Position numbers and translations under genes: made by a program. 51,924 nucleotides of DNA from assembly GCA_904502235.1 (NCBI GenBank), contig CAJGDP010000011.1:1-51924 (forward strand). The letters run 5' to 3'. Below are positions 26,204 to 35,264 of this stretch, piece by piece. The notes under the pieces were generated by a model. It saw only the letters and a program-made list of their open reading frames with translations. It did no database searches and was not told the DNA's origin. This DNA comes from an uncultured Bacteroidaceae bacterium. Lineage in GTDB: Bacteria > Bacteroidota > Bacteroidia > Bacteroidales > Bacteroidaceae. How positions within the stretch are numbered: the first letter of the stretch is position 1; the number at the start of each line of letters is the position of its first letter.

Positions 26204-29140
26204 ATGAAAAAAGGTACTTTTTTTACTCTTTTATTAATGTTGTCAACATTTGTCTTGAGTGCACAAAATTTGTCCGTTACAACGGCAACTCACACTTATA
26301 GTTATTCGCAAGAATTAAAAAATGATGTTGATAGTAAAAACTATCATTATAATGATGTACCACCCGGTTATAGTGTTTGTGGTGTAGAACAACTTGGTCT
26401 GACATGGAGCGGCACATTTAATTCTCATTTTAAGTATTATCTTTTGCCAACAGAAGATATGGATAGAATTGAATACATATATTCTGATGATAATTACGAA
26501 GTTGGTTCAAAGATTAATAACAGAACTATTTTAGCACGTACTTCTTGCTACAATTTGCCTTATGCACCAAGACCGTCAAGTGGTGGTTCACAAGCTGACA
26601 GATCTTATTACTTCTCTCCTGTAGGTGATACATATGTTGATACAGAGTTCTATAGTACAGCTGGTAGCAATGCTGGTTATTTTGGTCCAAGTGTATCTGA
26701 AAGAAAACCAAATGGATACTATATGAATAAGTATTGTGTAGAAAAGGATGACAATAATCAATTTTGCACAATTAATGAGGGGGAATACTTCTTTCATCAA
26801 AATAGTCAATACGGTTATGAGACCATGTATGATGCAGGTGGAGGAGCCTTTACAAAAGAAAATGTTGATTGTACATCAGCTAATGCTGAATTTATATGGA
26901 TTGTAACAAAAGGCAATCAGGGTGGCTATTATATATGCAATAAAAAATCCGGTTTATATCTTACATCTGAAATATCATCTCTTTCATCAAGGAGTCTTGC
27001 TTTAAAAAACACTCCAGAAGAATTTTTCTTTTCTATCTATACACATTATGATGGTTATAAAGGCTGTTATATGATACAAAGTAAGGCAATGATTGCAAAT
27101 AATGAATGTCTTGATGCCGCAGGAGATAATAATGAGGTTATCAGTTTTTCTATTGATGGAGAAAATGGAACATCAGCATGGGAACTTTCATCCTATACAG
27201 GTTGGAGTTACGATAGCAGCACAAAGACATTGTACATAAACTCAAATTCTGCAATGATTGACTTTTATGAAAAGGAATCTCGCCCTTGGCATAACATTGC
27301 AAGCCAAATACTACACATTGTTATTTCTGACAAAGTAACAAATATTAGTAGATTCGCATTTGCTAATTGTACAGCTGTAGAAGAGATTACAATTCCTGGC
27401 AGTATTTTAACAGTTGGAGAGGATGCTTTCCTTGATTGTACAGCACTGACAGCCGTTCACATTAAAAACCTGTCAGCTTGGTGTAACATTGATTTTAGCA
27501 ATATGAACTCTAACCCAACAAATTTTGCACATAATCTGTATTTGAACAATGAATTGATAACAAATCTTGTAATTCCACGTGATGTTACAGTTATTAAAAC
27601 TCAGGCTTTTAGAGGTTGTTCTTGTTTTAAAACCGCAACAATACATGATGGTGTTATAAGTATAGGTGAATACTCATTCAATACATGTACCAATATGACA
27701 AGTGTACAACTGCCTCAAAATATAACATCTATTCCTCGTGGAATGTTTAGTGGTTGTAACAATTTGTCTGATGTTACAATTCCTGAAAGCGTAACAAACA
27801 TATCTTACTCTTCATTTTGGGGCTGTAACTTAAATAAGATTATAATTCCAAGCAATGTTGTAAGTATTGGAGAGATTGCGTTCTATAATTGTAGAAATCT
27901 AAAAGAGGTTATCAACTTCTCTAATTTGGACATTGTTGCCGGCGATAACTCTCACGGAGGGGTTGCCTTATATGCCGAGCGTGTTCACTCTTCTCGTCTC
28001 TACGATGGCGTTGAGTTTGTATATGACTACATCAAGGACTTTACAACATTGTATTATATACGCACATTCGAGAACAGCGATTGGCAGCCTTGGTATATGC
28101 CATTTGATGTAGAGCTCTCCGACGTTGAAAATGAACTTGAGGTGGCTCGTTTGAATAATATCCGCGAATATGACGACAACAATGATGGTGAAATAGACCG
28201 TACCGAGCTTGAGGTTATTCGTCTTGCAAGCGGTACTCTCCAGGCAAACTATCCTTATATTGTGAAAGCAAAGGTGCCGGGTGAAAAGAAATTTGTTTTT
28301 GAGAATGTAACAGTTGAACCTTTTGAAAACAATTCATACGACTGCTCATCGTTTACAACAAAATTTACCTTCACAGGCAGCAACAGCGCAATGGCTTACA
28401 ATAGCTCATACTATGGCCTTGAGAATAATTGCCTAGTATCACCCGTTTCTATATATGCATATGTAGGTAAAGAGGTTGTTTCTGAGTCTGAACTAAGCAA
28501 CGACAAGGTTTACGCATTGCGCAGTGGCCGTACCTTCTTGTTGTATAGCAGCAACGAAGAGGTTGCAGGTAAGTTGTGCAGCGGTAATGGTGGTGCAGTT
28601 GGCATTGTGAACCGTGATATTAATGACGTTAACCAGCACTTTAAGATTGAGAATATCAATGGAAACGATTACCTGTACAGCGTTGGTGCAGGCAAGTATG
28701 TGAACTCTGCCGGCCAGTATGTCGATACACCAACCGATGCTCTTAAAATTGAGAAGATTGCTGGTGAATATCAGTGGAAACTGGGCGTTGGCAGCAAATA
28801 TCTGAACTCACAGGTGTCTGGTCAAACAAGAGAAGGTATATTAGTTGACAGTTGGTCAACAACCGATGAGGGTAACAGCTATATCATAGAGGAACTTGTT
28901 CCATCATTGGCTCCTAACCGTTGGTACTTGAGCGTAGAGGCACGTAGCCCAATGTTCAAGGCTCCTGCACAGATACGCTTGTTTATCCGTGGCGAAGAGG
29001 AGGATAACACAACAGCTATAGAGAGTGTTGAAGAGGTTGCTGAAGAGGAGGTTGTTGTTTACGACCTCAGCGGCCGCCGCGTAGAGAACCCAACAGAGGG
29101 TATTTACATTGTCAACAGTAAAAAAACATTCATTAAATAA
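26204..29140 (+). CDS. BspA-like leucine-rich repeat surface protein
   Basis: A 978-residue exported protein with a signal peptide ending in VLSA before QNL. Residues ~390-575 contain BspA-type (LRR_5) repeats such as VEEITIPGSILTVGEDAFLDC and the characteristic AWCNIDFSN...NPTNFAHNLYLN insert. Near 655 is an EF-hand/dockerin-like calcium loop (DDNNDGEIDRTE). The last ~29 residues (VVVYDLSGRRVENPTEGIYIV) resemble the short C-terminal tails of Bacteroidales secreted proteins. BspA proteins bind host or bacterial surfaces; the ligand here is unknown. Base composition changes within the gene: up to about 27.92 kb it is very AT-rich, afterwards it matches the neighbours, suggesting a mosaic origin. 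A strong hairpin follows the stop. Confidence 0.85.
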   Translation: MKKGTFFTLLLMLSTFVLSAQNLSVTTATHTYSYSQELKNDVDSKNYHYNDVPPGYSVCGVEQLGLTWSGTFNSHFKYYLLPTEDMDRIEYIYSDDNYEVGSKINNRTILARTSCYNLPYAPRPSSGGSQADRSYYFSPVGDTYVDTEFYSTAGSNAGYFGPSVSERKPNGYYMNKYCVEKDDNNQFCTINEGEYFFHQNSQYGYETMYDAGGGAFTKENVDCTSANAEFIWIVTKGNQGGYYICNKKSGLYLTSEISSLSSRSLALKNTPEEFFFSIYTHYDGYKGCYMIQSKAMIANNECLDAAGDNNEVISFSIDGENGTSAWELSSYTGWSYDSSTKTLYINSNSAMIDFYEKESRPWHNIASQILHIVISDKVTNISRFAFANCTAVEEITIPGSILTVGEDAFLDCTALTAVHIKNLSAWCNIDFSNMNSNPTNFAHNLYLNNELITNLVIPRDVTVIKTQAFRGCSCFKTATIHDGVISIGEYSFNTCTNMTSVQLPQNITSIPRGMFSGCNNLSDVTIPESVTNISYSSFWGCNLNKIIIPSNVVSIGEIAFYNCRNLKEVINFSNLDIVAGDNSHGGVALYAERVHSSRLYDGVEFVYDYIKDFTTLYYIRTFENSDWQPWYMPFDVELSDVENELEVARLNNIREYDDNNDGEIDRTELEVIRLASGTLQANYPYIVKAKVPGEKKFVFENVTVEPFENNSYDCSSFTTKFTFTGSNSAMAYNSSYYGLENNCLVSPVSIYAYVGKEVVSESELSNDKVYALRSGRTFLLYSSNEEVAGKLCSGNGGAVGIVNRDINDVNQHFKIENINGNDYLYSVGAGKYVNSAGQYVDTPTDALKIEKIAGEYQWKLGVGSKYLNSQVSGQTREGILVDSWSTTDEGNSYIIEELVPSLAPNRWYLSVEARSPMFKAPAQIRLFIRGEEEDNTTAIESVEEVAEEEVVVYDLSGRRVENPTEGIYIVNSKKTFIK

Positions 29141-29150
29141 TATATCACAA

Positions 29151-29187
29151 TAAATTACAAATGCCCTCAGAGGGCATTTGTAATTTA
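29151..29187 (+). terminator. Perfect 17-bp hairpin after the BspA-like gene
   Basis: Bases 29151-29167 and 29171-29187 are perfectly complementary around a 3-base loop. The right arm ends TTTGTAATTTA, so U-richness is inside the stem. It lies 10 bp after the stop and is the likely terminator, possibly usable on both strands. Confidence 0.8.
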
Positions 29188-29405
29188 GCGATTAATGAAA
29201 ATTGGGCCTACACACCGATCAGCTCCTACATTTTCATTCAATCCTAATTAGGTGTGCACGCACGCACCTGTCTGCCCTGCGGCAACGACAAATCACTCAT
29301 AACCCTCAGCATTCGCTTACTTACCCTCTTCCCCTCAAAAAACATTGTACCTCTTTATGTGAAAGAAACATTGAACAGCTTAAGCCAATTAAAGATTATA
29401 TTCAT

Positions 29406-29413
29406 TAATTTTG
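29406..29413 (+). promoter_or_regulatory. Candidate -7 box for the EamA transporter gene
   Basis: TAATTTTG matches TAnnTTTG and is 26 bp before the chosen ATG at 29440. No clear -33 element was found. The ~220 bp before it (29188-29405) hold only a weak 7-bp hairpin at 29250-29269. Confidence 0.5.
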
Positions 29414-29439
29414 CAAATGGAAATTCAACTCTAAAAAAT

Positions 29440-30339
29440 ATGAATAAACAATCCGTAGTTGGGCATTTGGCTTGTTTTGTGGCGTATGCCATTTTTGGCT
29501 TCAATATTATAGTATGTAAGGATTTGACAGCGGGTAGGCTTATATCTCCTTTGACTATATTCTGTCTCAGGTCTATGGGTGCAGGGGCGCTTTTCTGGAT
29601 TATTTCGTTGTTTGCACCAAAGGAAAAAGTCGACAGGAAGGACTATGTCAAGATTTTTGCGGCATCTATGTTGGGCTTCTTTGTCTGTCAGATTTCGTTT
29701 CTGGTGGGCTTACCGCATATTACACCTATGGATTGCTCTGTATTGTCTGCTGTATCGCCGATATATACAATGATAATAGCGGCAATAGTTTTAAAAGAAC
29801 CTATTACGTGGCAGAAGGCGGGCGGTGTTATAATAAGTTTTGCCGGTATCATCTATCTGATTGTAAGCAGAACTGCTACGTCGGGAGTTGCAGAAACTAC
29901 ATTGCTTGGAATTATAATGATTATATTCAACTCTTTGAGCTTCTCCTTGTATCTTGGAATATTCAAGCCTCTGATAGGCAAATATTCGGTTATCACATTC
30001 ATGAAGTGGATATTCCTGTTTGCCTTTGTGGTGTCGGTGCCATTCTCTGCCAAGGAGATAGTAACTTTGAGCTGGAGTGCAATACCCACAATACAGCTTG
30101 CTGAACTCGCATATCTTATTTTCTGTGCTACGTTTATAACATATTTCCTTATACCTGTGGGGCAAAAGCGTATCAGACCAACGCTTGTGAGCATGTATAG
30201 TTATGTGCAGCCTATAATTGCCATTGTTATAAGCATAAGCATCGGTATGGAAATGCTTACATGGCAGAAGGTTCTCGCTGCAATAATGGTTTTTGGTGGT
30301 GTGGTAGTTGTAAGCTACAGTAAGAGCAAGGGGGAGTGA
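29440..30339 (+). CDS. EamA/DMT-family transporter
   Basis: A 299-residue polytopic protein with about ten hydrophobic segments in two EamA halves. Typical features are AYAIFGFNIIVCKDL near the N-terminus, LSAVSPIYTMIIAAIVLKEPITWQK ending the first half, and MYSYVQPIIAIVISISIGMEMLTWQK in the second. The P-I/E-x-x-T-W-Q-K pattern in each half is a family hallmark. These transporters export amino acids, nucleobases or other metabolites; the substrate cannot be read from sequence. The open frame extends upstream to 29254, but that part is not hydrophobic and precedes the predicted promoter, so ATG 29440 is used. Confidence 0.88.
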   Translation: MNKQSVVGHLACFVAYAIFGFNIIVCKDLTAGRLISPLTIFCLRSMGAGALFWIISLFAPKEKVDRKDYVKIFAASMLGFFVCQISFLVGLPHITPMDCSVLSAVSPIYTMIIAAIVLKEPITWQKAGGVIISFAGIIYLIVSRTATSGVAETTLLGIIMIIFNSLSFSLYLGIFKPLIGKYSVITFMKWIFLFAFVVSVPFSAKEIVTLSWSAIPTIQLAELAYLIFCATFITYFLIPVGQKRIRPTLVSMYSYVQPIIAIVISISIGMEMLTWQKVLAAIMVFGGVVVVSYSKSKGE

Positions 30340-30374
30340 AAACTTGATAAAATGATATTTAAGTTCTTTTGAAA

Positions 30375-31115
30375 ATGAAAAGGATAATTACTTTACTAAG
30401 TCTGATGTTTTCTCTTTTTGCTGCAGCGCAGGAGAATTCCGATGCCGGCTATATGTATGTTTACCGTAGTGGCAAGGCGGTAGAGCGTATTGCAATCTCT
30501 GAGGTGGACAGTATATGCTTTACGGCTCCTGTTCTGTGTTGCGAGGCCGTTGACCTTGGTCTGCCCAGTGGCTTGAAATGGGCTTCCTGTAATATCGGGG
30601 CAGATGCTCCCGAGGAGTACGGCTCTTATTTTGCCTGGGGCGAAACTGTGGAGAAAGAGGTTTATACCTGGGAAACCTACAAATTGAGCAATGGCACAGA
30701 AAATGTGATGACAAAATATTGTACCAATGCTGCGTATGGTGCAACAGATAACAGAATGGTGCTTGAGCCGGAAGATGATGCCGCGCATGTGGCGTGGGGT
30801 GACGGATGGCGAATGCCTACGGTGCCGGAACAGGAGGAACTGTTGGAAAAATGCAAGTGGACATGGACTTCACTCAATGGTGTAAACGGATATAGAATCG
30901 TAGGTCCTAACGGAAACAGTATCTTTATGCCGGCTACAGGTTTTTACTTTGATGGCGACCTTTACAGTGATGGAACTTACGGATATTACTGGACCTCGTC
31001 CTTGCGCGAGTATAACAGTTATTATGGATGTTATATGTATTTCTATCAGGGCATAAAGGATTGGTATTATTATCAGCGTTATTACGGCTTTGCCGTGCGT
31101 CCTGTGCGCGAGTGA
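30375..31115 (+). CDS. Exported protein with a Fib_succ_major-like domain
   Basis: A 246-residue secreted protein with a signal peptide ending FAAA before QEN. A short segment GYMYVYRSGKAVERIAISEVDSI follows; this kind of segment recurs near the N-terminus of many Bacteroidales surface proteins. The main domain then begins with VDLGLPSGLKWASCNIGA and EEYGSYFAWGET and ends with YYWTSS and FAVRPVRE. This wording is typical of the Fibrobacter succinogenes major paralogous domain family. It is rich in Tyr, Trp and Gly. No biochemical role is known to me. ATG 30375 is chosen over an in-frame TTG at 30369. Confidence 0.75.
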   Translation: MKRIITLLSLMFSLFAAAQENSDAGYMYVYRSGKAVERIAISEVDSICFTAPVLCCEAVDLGLPSGLKWASCNIGADAPEEYGSYFAWGETVEKEVYTWETYKLSNGTENVMTKYCTNAAYGATDNRMVLEPEDDAAHVAWGDGWRMPTVPEQEELLEKCKWTWTSLNGVNGYRIVGPNGNSIFMPATGFYFDGDLYSDGTYGYYWTSSLREYNSYYGCYMYFYQGIKDWYYYQRYYGFAVRPVRE

Positions 31116-31196
31116 TTTCTATAAATAACCTTAAAAGCCTTTTTATTCTGCAATAAAAATATTATACTCGCGTTGTGAAAATAAAAGCGTTGTATC

Positions 31197-32282
31197 ATGA
31201 ACAGCAATAACTATTGTGTTATAATGGCAGGCGGAGTGGGTATGCGACTATGGCCCATGAGCCGAAAGGTGTATCCCAAGCAGTTTCAGGATATATTGGG
31301 CTGTGGCAGAACGCTGTTGCAACAGACCTACGACAGATATTCGCGCATTGTTCCACCGGAGAATATAATAATTTCCACTCATGTGGATTATACCGATATT
31401 GTGCATGAACAGTTGCCTCAGGTTGCAAAGGAAAGGGTGGTTCATGAACCGGCTTTCCGTGGTACTGCGCCGAGCATCGCGAATCTTGCATGCCACATAC
31501 GCGCGCTCAATCCACAGGCAAATATTGTTGTTGCGCAGAGCGACCAGCTTGTGCTCGATGAGGATAAGTTCATTGAGACGGTGGGCAAGGGCTTTGATTT
31601 TGTTGAGGACAATAATAAACTGGTGGTGATAGGTATCAAACCCACCTGTCCCGAAACCCGCTACGGATATATTCAGGCAGAGGGCGAGCCAGAGAGCGAA
31701 CTCTTCTATAAGGTGCGTACTTTTACCGAAAAACCTGCCATTGATTTTGCAAGAATCTTTGTTGACAGCGGTGAGTTCTTCTGGAATTCCGGCATATATA
31801 TATGGAATGTGCAGGCGATAATTGATACAATGTCGCTTTGTCTGCCCGATATGATGAATGTCCTTAAGGATGTTTATGAGCGTATTCCACAGCGCGATGC
31901 ACGTCGACGTCAGGCGTATGAACTGTATACTTCGTTCCCCACTGCGTCGTTCGATGTTAATGTGATGGAACGCTCTGATAATGTCTATCTTGTAGTAGGT
32001 GATTTCGGATGGGCTGATATAGGTACATGGGAAACTCTGTATAGTACATTGCCCAAGGATGCCCACGATAATGTATTCATTGGTGGCAAGGCTTTGAAAT
32101 ACGGTAGCCGTAATAATATGGTGGTGGCACCAAAGCAAAAACTTGTTGTATTGCAGGATGTGAACGACATGCTTGTTGTTGATACAGAGGAGGCTCTTGT
32201 GATATGCAAAAAAGGTAATGAGAGCGATATACGCAAATTCCTGAATGATGCAAAAATGAAATTCGGTGATAAAGTGGAGTAA
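31197..32282 (+). CDS. manC: Mannose-1-phosphate guanylyltransferase
   Basis: The enzyme makes GDP-mannose from mannose-1-phosphate and GTP, feeding capsule, O-antigen and fucosylated glycans. The 361-residue protein has the nucleotidyltransferase signature GGVGMRLWPMSRKVYPKQF at the N-terminus, the FTEKP lysine motif and FFWNSGIYIW. It lacks the C-terminal cupin isomerase domain of bifunctional ManC/AlgA proteins, so it should be the monofunctional form. I saw no nearby glycan cluster; no convincing promoter was found in the 81 bp upstream, which contains only an AT-only hairpin (31140-31159). Confidence 0.9.
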   Translation: MNSNNYCVIMAGGVGMRLWPMSRKVYPKQFQDILGCGRTLLQQTYDRYSRIVPPENIIISTHVDYTDIVHEQLPQVAKERVVHEPAFRGTAPSIANLACHIRALNPQANIVVAQSDQLVLDEDKFIETVGKGFDFVEDNNKLVVIGIKPTCPETRYGYIQAEGEPESELFYKVRTFTEKPAIDFARIFVDSGEFFWNSGIYIWNVQAIIDTMSLCLPDMMNVLKDVYERIPQRDARRRQAYELYTSFPTASFDVNVMERSDNVYLVVGDFGWADIGTWETLYSTLPKDAHDNVFIGGKALKYGSRNNMVVAPKQKLVVLQDVNDMLVVDTEEALVICKKGNESDIRKFLNDAKMKFGDKVE

Positions 32283-32296
32283 TTGGGGCTCTCCTA

Positions 32297-32327
32297 TTGG
32301 TTTGCATCGCTTTTTTTCGTTACTTTG
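32297..32327 (+). promoter_or_regulatory. Possible promoter of the RlmL-like gene
   Basis: TTACTTTG (32320-32327) differs from TAnnTTTG at one base and has a TTG (32297-32299) 20 bp upstream. It would start transcription near 32334, after the first in-frame ATG (32297), supporting the start at 32375. Confidence 0.42.
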
Positions 32328-32374
32328 TAAAATGTTTGGGGAACTATTTTCCTCAATCTCTTTTAGACTATTTT

Positions 32375-33961
32375 ATGGGAGAATTTGAAATGATCGCAAA
32401 GACCTTTCAGGGGCTTGAGGAGGTCTTGGCAAAAGAGTTGGTAGCTCTAGGTGCAAACAATGTCCAGATAGGACGTCGTATGGTGTCGTTTACAGGTGAT
32501 AAGGCACTTATGTATAAAGCCAATTTTCACCTACGCACAGCGGTGCGCATCCTTAAACCTATCATGCACTTCAAGGCTTCGAGTGCCGATGAAGTATATG
32601 AGGCTATTAAGGCTGTGGATTGGGAACAATATCTCAATTGGGGTTCTACCTTCTCGGTGGATGCCGTTGTCTACAGCGACGTGTTCCGTCATTCAAAATT
32701 CGTTGCATACCGCGTAAAGGATGCCATTGCCGATTTCTTCAACGAGAAACATGGCAAACGTCCGTCGGTACGTCTTAATAATCCCGACCTTATATTCCAC
32801 ATTCATATTGCTGGCGAGGAGTGTACTCTTGCTTTTGACAGTTCTGGTGAGTCTCTGCATCGCCGTGGTTACCGTGTTGAAACCGGTGCGGCTCCCATCA
32901 ACGAAGTGCTTGCTGCCGGTATGATTATGCTTACAGGCTGGACCGGTGAGTGTGATTTCATCGACCCTATGTGCGGTTCGGGTACTATACCCATCGAGGC
33001 TGCGCTCATAGCACGCAACATTGCTCCTGGCGTGTTCCGTCAGGGATATGCTTTTGAGAAGTGGAACGATTTTGACAGCGAACTCTTCCGTTCAATTTAT
33101 GAGGACGACTCTGCAGAACGTGAGTTCAAGCATAAGATTTACGGTTATGATGTTGACGGCCGTATGGTGGCATGTGCACGCCGTAACGTAAAATCGGCGA
33201 TGATGGGCGATATCGTTGAGATTGAGTGTCGCGATATAAAGGACTTCGTTGAGCCTGCGGAGCGTGCTATGATGGTTGTCAACCCTCCTTATGGCGAACG
33301 TCTTGTTCTTGAAAATCTTCTTAACATATACAAGGAGCTGGGTTCACGCCTGAAACATTCGTTCCAGGGCAACGAGGCTTGGGTGATAAGCAGCAGCTAC
33401 GACTGCTTCGACCAGATTGGTCTCAAGGCTTCGGCGCGTATTCCTCTTTACAACGGTGACCTTGACTGTGAGTTCCGCAAGTACGAGATGTTCCAGGGTA
33501 AATATAAAGGATTCCGCACCGAGGGTAACGAACTCAAGAAGGATTTTGCTCCTTTGAAGCGTAAATCGCGTCTGACAGGTCTTGACGGCGAGCAGCGTCC
33601 ATCGCGCAAGGAACGCGAGGCTGACAGCTTCTCGAGCGAGATAGACAGCGAATCAATGCGCCGTCGCAGAGAGTTGGAGTCTTACTTCGATTCTTACAAG
33701 TCGCGCAAGCCTGCTCCACGCAGAAAGAGCGACGAAGAGGGACGCGAAGAGCGTCGTGAAAACCCACGTGGTAACGATAGACCACGTAAGTACGATGGTA
33801 ACGGTCGCGGTGAGTATCGTAAGGATGCACGCGATAACAAAAGAAGAGATGATTCCCGCAAACCATATGCACGCGGTGAAAAGTCGGACAGAAAACCGGC
33901 ACCACGTAAATCGGGCGATTTCAAACCATTGCGTGGCGGTAAAAGAAAGGAAAGAAACTAA
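32375..33961 (+). CDS. RlmL-like THUMP-domain 23S rRNA methyltransferase
   Basis: The 528-residue protein has a THUMP RNA-binding domain (about 40-150) followed by a UPF0020-type N2-guanine methyltransferase domain with FIDPMCGSGTIPIEAALIARN (SAM-binding) and the catalytic NPPYGER. E. coli RlmL methylates G2445 of 23S rRNA; the second RlmK domain of that fusion is absent here. The last ~140 residues are a highly charged, Arg/Lys/Asp/Gly-rich tail with repeated RKPAPRK-type segments, probably disordered. ATG 32375 fits the predicted promoter; ATG 32390 (MIAKTFQGLEE) is the alternative. Confidence 0.85.
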   Translation: MGEFEMIAKTFQGLEEVLAKELVALGANNVQIGRRMVSFTGDKALMYKANFHLRTAVRILKPIMHFKASSADEVYEAIKAVDWEQYLNWGSTFSVDAVVYSDVFRHSKFVAYRVKDAIADFFNEKHGKRPSVRLNNPDLIFHIHIAGEECTLAFDSSGESLHRRGYRVETGAAPINEVLAAGMIMLTGWTGECDFIDPMCGSGTIPIEAALIARNIAPGVFRQGYAFEKWNDFDSELFRSIYEDDSAEREFKHKIYGYDVDGRMVACARRNVKSAMMGDIVEIECRDIKDFVEPAERAMMVVNPPYGERLVLENLLNIYKELGSRLKHSFQGNEAWVISSSYDCFDQIGLKASARIPLYNGDLDCEFRKYEMFQGKYKGFRTEGNELKKDFAPLKRKSRLTGLDGEQRPSRKEREADSFSSEIDSESMRRRRELESYFDSYKSRKPAPRRKSDEEGREERRENPRGNDRPRKYDGNGRGEYRKDARDNKRRDDSRKPYARGEKSDRKPAPRKSGDFKPLRGGKRKERN

Positions 33962-33992
33962 TTATAAAAGATAACAACTAAATATCACAACT

Positions 33993-35264
33993 ATGAATAT
34001 TTTGCTATTAGGTAGTGGCGGTCGTGAGCATGCGCTTGCATGGAAAATTGCTCAGAGTCCAAAGGTGGATAAACTCTATATCGCGCCAGGAAATGCCGGA
34101 ACAAAAGAGGTTGGAGAGAATGTGAATATCAAGGCTACCGACTTTGAAGCCATTGCGGACTTTGTTCTTGCAAATGGTGTAAGCATGGTTGTGGTTGGTC
34201 CTGAAGACCCATTGGTGAAGGGTATCTATGATTATTTCCAGGCTGATGAACGTCTTAAGGAGATTGCAGTCATAGGCCCTACAAAGGGTGCAGCAGAACT
34301 CGAGGGCAGCAAAAGCTTTGCAAAAGACTTTATGCAGCGTCATGCAATTCCTACAGCTGCATACAGAGCATTTACAGCTGCCGAGAAGGAGGATGCTTAC
34401 CGTTTCCTTGAGGGCTTGAAAGCTCCTTATGTGCTAAAGGCAGATGGCCTCTGCGCAGGAAAGGGTGTGCTTATCGTTCCCACTCTGGAAGAGGCAAAGA
34501 GCAGTCTCGATGAGATGCTCGACGGTATGTTCGGAGACTCTTCGGCAACTGTCGTGATTGAGGAATTCCTCGATGGAATCGAGTGTTCTGTATTTGTTCT
34601 TACCGATGGTAAGGATTATGTAATATTGCCCGAGGCAAAGGATTATAAACGAATCGGCGAGGGTAATACAGGTTTGAATACAGGTGGTATGGGTTCAATC
34701 TCTCCTGTTCCTTTTGCAACTCCCGAGTGGATGAAAAAGGTTGAGGACAGAATCATAAAACCAACTGTGGATGGTCTTGTAAAGGATAATCTTCTCTATA
34801 AAGGCTTTATATTCTTCGGTCTTATCAATGTTGAAGGTGAGCCAATGGTTATCGAGTACAATGTGCGTATGGGCGACCCTGAAACCGAGTCGGTTATGTT
34901 GCGCCTGAAGAGCGATATAGTGGAACTTTTCGAAAAGGTTGCGTCAGGAACACTCGCCGGTACAACAGTTGAGTTCGACGAAAGAACTGCGGTGTGCGTT
35001 ATGCTCGTGTCGGGTGGCTATCCCGAGGCTTATGATAAGGGTTATGTGATGACCGGTTTCGAGAATGTAACGGACAGCATATTGTTCCATGCAGGAACAG
35101 CTGAGAAGGATGGCAATGTGGTAACTGCCGGTGGTCGTGTAATTGCCGCTGTTTCGTATGGTGCTACACGTGCCGAGGCTCTCGAGAAATCTTTCCGTTC
35201 GGCTAATGCCATAAACTACGAAAAGAAGTATTTTAGAGGAGATATCGGTTTTGATTTGCAATAA
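33993..35264 (+). CDS. purD: Phosphoribosylamine-glycine ligase (GARS)
   Basis: PurD joins glycine to phosphoribosylamine, the second step of purine synthesis. The 423-residue ATP-grasp enzyme starts with MNILLLGSGGREHALAWK and has YVLKADGLCAGKGV, TGGMGSISPVP and the metal-binding EYNVRMGDPETESVM. Length is normal. The 3' end overlaps the start of the next gene by 14 bp, which suggests translational coupling to a membrane protein of unknown role. Confidence 0.96.
   Translation: MNILLLGSGGREHALAWKIAQSPKVDKLYIAPGNAGTKEVGENVNIKATDFEAIADFVLANGVSMVVVGPEDPLVKGIYDYFQADERLKEIAVIGPTKGAAELEGSKSFAKDFMQRHAIPTAAYRAFTAAEKEDAYRFLEGLKAPYVLKADGLCAGKGVLIVPTLEEAKSSLDEMLDGMFGDSSATVVIEEFLDGIECSVFVLTDGKDYVILPEAKDYKRIGEGNTGLNTGGMGSISPVPFATPEWMKKVEDRIIKPTVDGLVKDNLLYKGFIFFGLINVEGEPMVIEYNVRMGDPETESVMLRLKSDIVELFEKVASGTLAGTTVEFDERTAVCVMLVSGGYPEAYDKGYVMTGFENVTDSILFHAGTAEKDGNVVTAGGRVIAAVSYGATRAEALEKSFRSANAINYEKKYFRGDIGFDLQ

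Noticed and set aside
29202..29439. 68-codon frame and the N-terminal extension of the EamA gene
   Set aside because: The residues are low in hydrophobicity and unlike EamA proteins, and a TAnnTTTG box lies downstream of these starts. The region is treated as non-coding.
31248..32138. 296-codon open frame antisense to manC
   Set aside because: Complement of a clear nucleotidyltransferase gene; no start context, promoter or protein motif of its own.
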